This document shows, piece after piece, positions 60,569 through 64,000 of a DNA stretch of 64,000 nucleotides. How positions within the stretch are numbered: position 1 is the first letter of the stretch; each line of letters begins with the position of its first letter. The notes under the pieces were generated by a model. It searched no databases, was not told the DNA's origin, and saw nothing but the letters and a program-made list of their open reading frames with translations. Source of the stretch: Mycolicibacterium hodleri. GTDB lineage: Bacteria > Actinomycetota > Actinomycetes > Mycobacteriales > Mycobacteriaceae. The stretch lies in NCBI RefSeq assembly GCF_025822245.1, contig NZ_JACKTL010000019.1, forward strand, positions 62,001 to 126,000. Reading direction: 5' to 3'. The translations under genes and the position numbers were made by a program.

Positions 60569-60979
60569 TCAGGCCAGCCGGCGGACCCCGAGGTACTGCA
60601 CGTAGGCCAGCCCGAGGGTGGCGGCGACGGTGGCCAGCATCATGGCCACGCCAAAGCCGGTGAGCGGCAAGACCCCGGCCGCCACGACGGCGACGGCGGC
60701 GACCGCGAAGACCACGTTGGCCGCGACGATCCCGACGCCGACGCGCCGGACGAACGACGCGGCGGCCAGCACGTAGAGCGCCGCGCCGTAGCCGCCGAGG
60801 GCGGCCCCGGCCAACCACTCCGCGGTGGCCGACAGACCCGAGAGCCGCGACAGCGGATCAGCGGCGAACGCGAGCATCAGCCCAAGGCCCGCGCATACCG
60901 TGGCGTCGGCCCGCATGGCGAAGCGCAGCAGGCTGTCCGAACTGTCGGACAGGGGTCCGTGGGAAATGGTGGCGGTCAT
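60569..60979 (-). CDS. four-helix membrane protein (paralogue B)
   Basis: A 136-residue protein from ATG 60979, with a GAGGAGCC tract upstream. The helices start near TVCAGLGLMLAFAADP, GAALGGYGAALYVLAAA, IVAANVVFAVAAVAVVAAG and FGVAMMLATVAATLGLAYV. The N-terminal LLRFAMRADA parallels FLRFAMRLDA of paralogue A. The longer open frame upstream is rejected because similarity between the copies starts at this ATG. Function unknown. Confidence 0.72.
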   Translation of the reverse strand: MTATISHGPLSDSSDSLLRFAMRADATVCAGLGLMLAFAADPLSRLSGLSATAEWLAGAALGGYGAALYVLAAASFVRRVGVGIVAANVVFAVAAVAVVAAGVLPLTGFGVAMMLATVAATLGLAYVQYLGVRRLA

Positions 60980-61078
60980 GGCGGCTCCTCGACGGTGAGG
61001 GATGTGGACCCCTCCGACGATGGTCGGAAAGCACTGCCACATCGACGCCGAACGCTGCCAAAGACTGCCAGCTGCAGG

Positions 61079-62446
61079 TCAGGACGTGTTGTTGACCGAC
61101 GTCACCCGACTGCCGCGCAGATCGGCGGCGATGACGCGGGCGGCCGCGTTCTGCCAGTTGTGGAGTGAGCGCTGCGGGACCTCCGTGACGAACCACTGCC
61201 ACGCCTGCTTGGCGACGGGGTCCAGGCCCGCGGCCGTCGCGTTCTGCGCGTACGCCCGCACCCCGACGACGTACGGAAAGTACAGCGAGTTGTAGTGCCG
61301 CCACTGCTCGGTGGTGCCGAACTCCCCGCCGTCGCGTGGCCGCAGCGCGGCGATCCGGTCGGCGAGCAGTGCCCGCAGCTCGTTGGCCCGCTCCAGCGGC
61401 TGATCGGGTACGCCGCGGCGAGCCAGCCGCTCGTCGAGGACGGGCAGCGCAGTCAGCGGGCTGGCCACCAGTTTGGACAAGTCTCCGTAGTGACCCAGCG
61501 CGCGGCGGGTCAACCGGACGAAGGTCTCGTCGTCGACGCCGCGCAACGGATCATCCGACCGCAGCGGCAGCGCGGACTCGGTGCGCCGCAGCGCGGCACG
61601 GTCGGCCCGCAGGGTGGGCGAGCGGGAGAACGCAAACCGGTCCAGCACGCCCGCCAACGGGTCGGCCATCACGTTGATGCCGATCGCCACCGCAAGGCTG
61701 GTGAACAGCAGCACCGACAGCGCCGAGTGTTCGTCGGTGACCGCCATGCCGACGAGTACCTGACCTCCGAAGAGCGCGGCGACGACCACGCTCCCGGCGA
61801 ACGACCGCAACATGTCGGCCCGCAGCGCCTGACCCTCGTCGAACGAATCCCACAGTGCCACCGCCACACCCAACAACAACACGTCACAACCCGTGGACGC
61901 CAACGCCAGCCAGCTCGGCACCAGGCCCAGCGGAATCACCAGGATCGCGTTGCCCAGGGCGAAGAAGAGGGTGGCCAGGACCACCGAGCCCGTCACCGAG
62001 CTGGGCCGCCGCCCGCCGGCCAGCATCCTCGCCATCGCCCCGAGGGTCGCCGCCGAGACGACCGCGAACATCACCCAGTGTCCGGTGCGCAGCGGGCCGT
62101 CGACGGAACCGGCCATCGAGGCGCCCAGCAGCGCCAGTGCGGCGACCACCACGACCGCCGAGATCTCCCCGACCCGGCCACGCCAGGTGTCGCCGGGCCG
62201 CGCCAGCTCCAACAGCACCGCGAACCACGCCACGCCGGGCACCACGACCAGGTACACCTCGACATGGCTGAGCAGCCCCGCGTGCGACGTGCCGAGGTGG
62301 CGGACCGCGTCGAGCGCCACCACCACCGCGAAACTCGACAGCCCCACCGCGGCGAGGACGAGAACGGGTTTGCGGGGATCGCGCGCCAGGAGATACAGCC
62401 CGAGCCACCAGCTCAGGCCGAACACCACTGCCGACATCGCGGCCAC
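61079..62446 (-). CDS. polytopic membrane protein with soluble C-terminus
   Basis: A 455-residue protein from a GTG at 62446. It has about nine hydrophobic segments in the first 270 residues (FGLSWWLGLYLLARD, VLVLAAVGLSSFAVVVALDA, YLVVVPGVAWFAVLLEL and others). The C-terminal 180 residues are soluble: RADRAALRRTESALPLRSDD, LTRRALGHYGDLSKL and HYNSLYFPYVVGVRAYAQN. The architecture (membrane sensor-like N-terminus, helical cytosolic domain) suggests a regulator or scaffold, but no domain is recognised. Confidence 0.75.
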   Translation of the reverse strand: MAAMSAVVFGLSWWLGLYLLARDPRKPVLVLAAVGLSSFAVVVALDAVRHLGTSHAGLLSHVEVYLVVVPGVAWFAVLLELARPGDTWRGRVGEISAVVVVAALALLGASMAGSVDGPLRTGHWVMFAVVSAATLGAMARMLAGGRRPSSVTGSVVLATLFFALGNAILVIPLGLVPSWLALASTGCDVLLLGVAVALWDSFDEGQALRADMLRSFAGSVVVAALFGGQVLVGMAVTDEHSALSVLLFTSLAVAIGINVMADPLAGVLDRFAFSRSPTLRADRAALRRTESALPLRSDDPLRGVDDETFVRLTRRALGHYGDLSKLVASPLTALPVLDERLARRGVPDQPLERANELRALLADRIAALRPRDGGEFGTTEQWRHYNSLYFPYVVGVRAYAQNATAAGLDPVAKQAWQWFVTEVPQRSLHNWQNAAARVIAADLRGSRVTSVNNTS

Positions 62447-62502
62447 GGGTTCAGTCTGACATGGTCGTCATCCCCGGTCGCTGCGCTCCTGCCCGCCGGG
62501 GC

Positions 62503-63300
62503 CTAGCGGCCGTAGCGCCGGTCTCGCAGGGTGTAGTCGCGCAGGGCACGCAGGAAGTCGACGCGACGGAAGGCCGGCCAGTGCGCCTCGGTGAACCACA
62601 TCTCCGAGTACGCGCTCTGCCACAGCAGGAAGCCCGACAGCCGTTGTTCGCCGGAGGTCCTGATCACCAGATCGGGATCGGGTTGGCCGGAGGTGTAGAC
62701 GTTCTCCGAGATGGCTTCGACGGTGACCGAGTCGACGAGCTGCTCGGCCGTCGCACCGTTGGCGAGTTCCTTGCTCAGCACCGCGCGGACGGCGTCGGCG
62801 ATCTCCTGACGACCGCCGTAGCCGACGGCGACGTTGACGTGGAAGGCACCCGCGGGTGCCGTGCCGACGGTGCCGTCCACGGCGTCGCGGAGGCGTCGCG
62901 CCGACTCCTGCCCGAGCAACTCGAGATCGCCCACGGTGCGGACGCTCCAGCGGTTGACGGGCGCGCAGATCTCCTCGACGACGTCGGTGATGATGGCGAT
63001 CAGCGAGGCCAGCTCGGCCGGATCGCGCTGCAGATTCTCGGTGGAGAGCAGGTACACGGTCGCCATCTCGACGCCGGCCTCCTGGCACCAGCGGAGCATC
63101 TCGGCGATCTTCGCGGCACCCATCAGGTAGCCGTAGCTCACGTCCGCGTGACCCTCGTCACGCGCCCAGCGCCGGTTGCCGTCGCACAAGACCGCGATGT
63201 GCCTTGGCAGTTGGGATTTCGATCTCGACAGCTGGTGACGCAGCCGTGCCTCGTAGACCCGGTAGGCCGGTTCCTTGAGCCGCGGGGGAATGAGTTCCAC
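62503..63300 (-). CDS. short-chain Z-isoprenyl diphosphate synthase (Rv1086-like, Z-farnesyl diphosphate synthase)
   Basis: A 265-residue cis-prenyltransferase. The catalytic Asp is in HIAVLCDGNRRWARDEGH; further conserved segments are STENLQRDPAEL, NVAVGYGGRQEI and DLVIRTSGEQRLSGFLLWQ. Rv1086 makes Z,E-farnesyl diphosphate, the precursor of the decaprenyl-phosphate carrier in cell-wall synthesis; this protein is closely similar as I know the family. GTG 63300 (VELIPPR) is chosen, as it starts the family similarity; the longer frame to 63333 is not. It is divergent from the hemolysin III gene. Confidence 0.93.
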   Translation of the reverse strand: MELIPPRLKEPAYRVYEARLRHQLSRSKSQLPRHIAVLCDGNRRWARDEGHADVSYGYLMGAAKIAEMLRWCQEAGVEMATVYLLSTENLQRDPAELASLIAIITDVVEEICAPVNRWSVRTVGDLELLGQESARRLRDAVDGTVGTAPAGAFHVNVAVGYGGRQEIADAVRAVLSKELANGATAEQLVDSVTVEAISENVYTSGQPDPDLVIRTSGEQRLSGFLLWQSAYSEMWFTEAHWPAFRRVDFLRALRDYTLRDRRYGR

Positions 63301-63356
63301 GAGGATCCAGACTACTGTGATGAACGGGTCCACCCATGCCAGATGGCGGAGGCGAC

Positions 63357-64000
63357 ATGGCTACTTCGATCGACACGACCGACTCAGATCCGCCCGTCGG
63401 CCACCGCGAGGCGGAGGATCTGCCCGAGGCCGTTGCGCAGTTCCTCGGTCGGCCACGCGCACGCGGTTGGATTCACCTCTACTCGGCGATCGTCGCCACC
63501 ATCGCGGGCACCGCGCTGGTGTCGGTGTCCTGGGCGCTGGAGGGCACCCGCGCGGGCGTCGCGACCCTTCTCTACGCGCTCACGATCGTGGCGATGTTCG
63601 CGGTCAGCGCGACCTACCACCGGGTGACCTGGGTGTCGCCGACCAAGCGCAAGTGGATGAAGCGCCTGGACCACTCGATGATCTTCCTGTTCATCGCGGG
63701 GAGCTACACGCCGTTCGCCCTGCTGGCGTTGCCGTCCAACCAGGGCATGCTGCTGTTCTGGATCGTCTGGGCGGGTGCCCTGGCGGGTGTGCTGCTGAAG
63801 ATGTGCTGGCCGTCGGCGCCGGCGTGGGTGGGCGTGCCGCTCTACCTGCTGCTCGGCTGGGTGGCGGCGTTCTTCATCGTGCCGATCATGCACGGCGCGG
63901 GCGTGGCGGCGCTGGTGCTGCTGATCGTCGGCGGCGCGCTGTACAGCATCGGCGGCGTGCTCTACGGGCTCAAGTGGCCGAACCCGTGGCCGACGACGTT
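63357..64000 (+). CDS. hemolysin III / PAQR-family membrane protein (3' truncated by window edge)
   Basis: ATG 63357 with a GGAGG tract 5-6 nt upstream; the frame is open to the end of the window (214 codons visible), so the stop is missing. The N-terminal 40 residues are soluble, then helices follow: [40 protein letters not shown], the [10 protein letters not shown] loop and later segments with IVPIMHGAG. The [27 protein letters not shown] and the histidine near GA are typical of YqfA/hemolysin III (PAQR) proteins, which are zinc-dependent hydrolase-like membrane proteins. Matches Rv1085c. Confidence 0.88.
   Translation, partial: MATSIDTTDSDPPVGHREAEDLPEAVAQFLGRPRARGWIHLYSAIVATIAGTALVSVSWALEGTRAGVATLLYALTIVAMFAVSATYHRVTWVSPTKRKWMKRLDHSMIFLFIAGSYTPFALLALPSNQGMLLFWIVWAGALAGVLLKMCWPSAPAWVGVPLYLLLGWVAAFFIVPIMHGAGVAALVLLIVGGALYSIGGVLYGLKWPNPWPTT

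Noticed and set aside
1..64000. CRISPR arrays or rRNA genes
   Set aside because: No regularly spaced direct repeats with unique spacers and no conserved rRNA sequence were seen in the window.

Overview
The window is high-GC actinobacterial DNA. It reads as a fast-growing mycobacterium (Mycolicibacterium-like): the block from about 34.5 kb to the end carries genes in the relative order known from the Rv1112-Rv1085c stretch of Mycobacterium tuberculosis (ychF, a DUF6542 membrane protein, ispH, a lipid-droplet-associated protein, xseA, xseB, 3-beta-HSD, AI-2E permease, DUF4245 protein, glpX, fum, a CE4 deacetylase, phoH2, desA2, glyA, coaA, a Z-isoprenyl diphosphate synthase, hemolysin III). GTG starts, 1-4 nt start/stop overlaps and probable leaderless starts are common. 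The species assignment is inference; no rRNA or tRNA gene is present.

Layout. 0-5.9 kb: end of an alpha/beta hydrolase, a kinase/class III aminotransferase fusion, an epoxide-hydrolase-like protein, a class III nucleotide cyclase, a small membrane protein, a permuted papain-fold protein and a lipoprotein. 5.9-18.5 kb: a catabolic island with a three-subunit molybdenum hydroxylase operon, two related FAD monooxygenases, a PucR/CdaR-type regulator, an aldehyde dehydrogenase, an MFS transporter, a cupin and an Old Yellow Enzyme; the substrate is unknown, probably an aromatic or N-heterocyclic compound or aldehyde. 18.5-24.3 kb: small membrane and secreted proteins, a KmtR-like nickel/cobalt repressor overlapping a cation diffusion facilitator and a small P-loop kinase, two methyltransferases, a SnoaL-like protein and a HabA-like membrane protein.

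24.36-34.58 kb: an integrated element of about 10.2 kb, bounded by a 14-bp core repeat and inserted into the 3' end of ychF. It has a large serine integrase, an excisionase-like protein, a translationally coupled early operon ending in an HNH nuclease, a terminase large subunit, portal, probable scaffold, HK97-fold capsid protein and two connector-type proteins. It has no recognisable tail, lysis or replication genes. A probable Abi-alpha (DUF4393) defence gene sits at the attR end. This resembles a capsid-forming phage satellite (cf-PICI-like) or the small phiRv1/phiRv2-type prophage-like elements. A third att-like copy 800 bp to the left suggests that an earlier element used the same site. 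Integration replaced the last codons of ychF.

34.5-64 kb: core genes. Two sites matching the KstR consensus TnnAACnnGTTnnA lie upstream of the 3-beta-HSD gene and of a second short-chain dehydrogenase operon, tying this part to steroid catabolism. A sulfatase, a HAD hydrolase and a formylglycine-generating enzyme form a cassette between them. The rest is central metabolism (glpX, fum, glyA, coaA), envelope functions (deacetylase, desaturase, prenyl diphosphate synthase) and membrane proteins. The last gene (hemolysin III) runs off the window.
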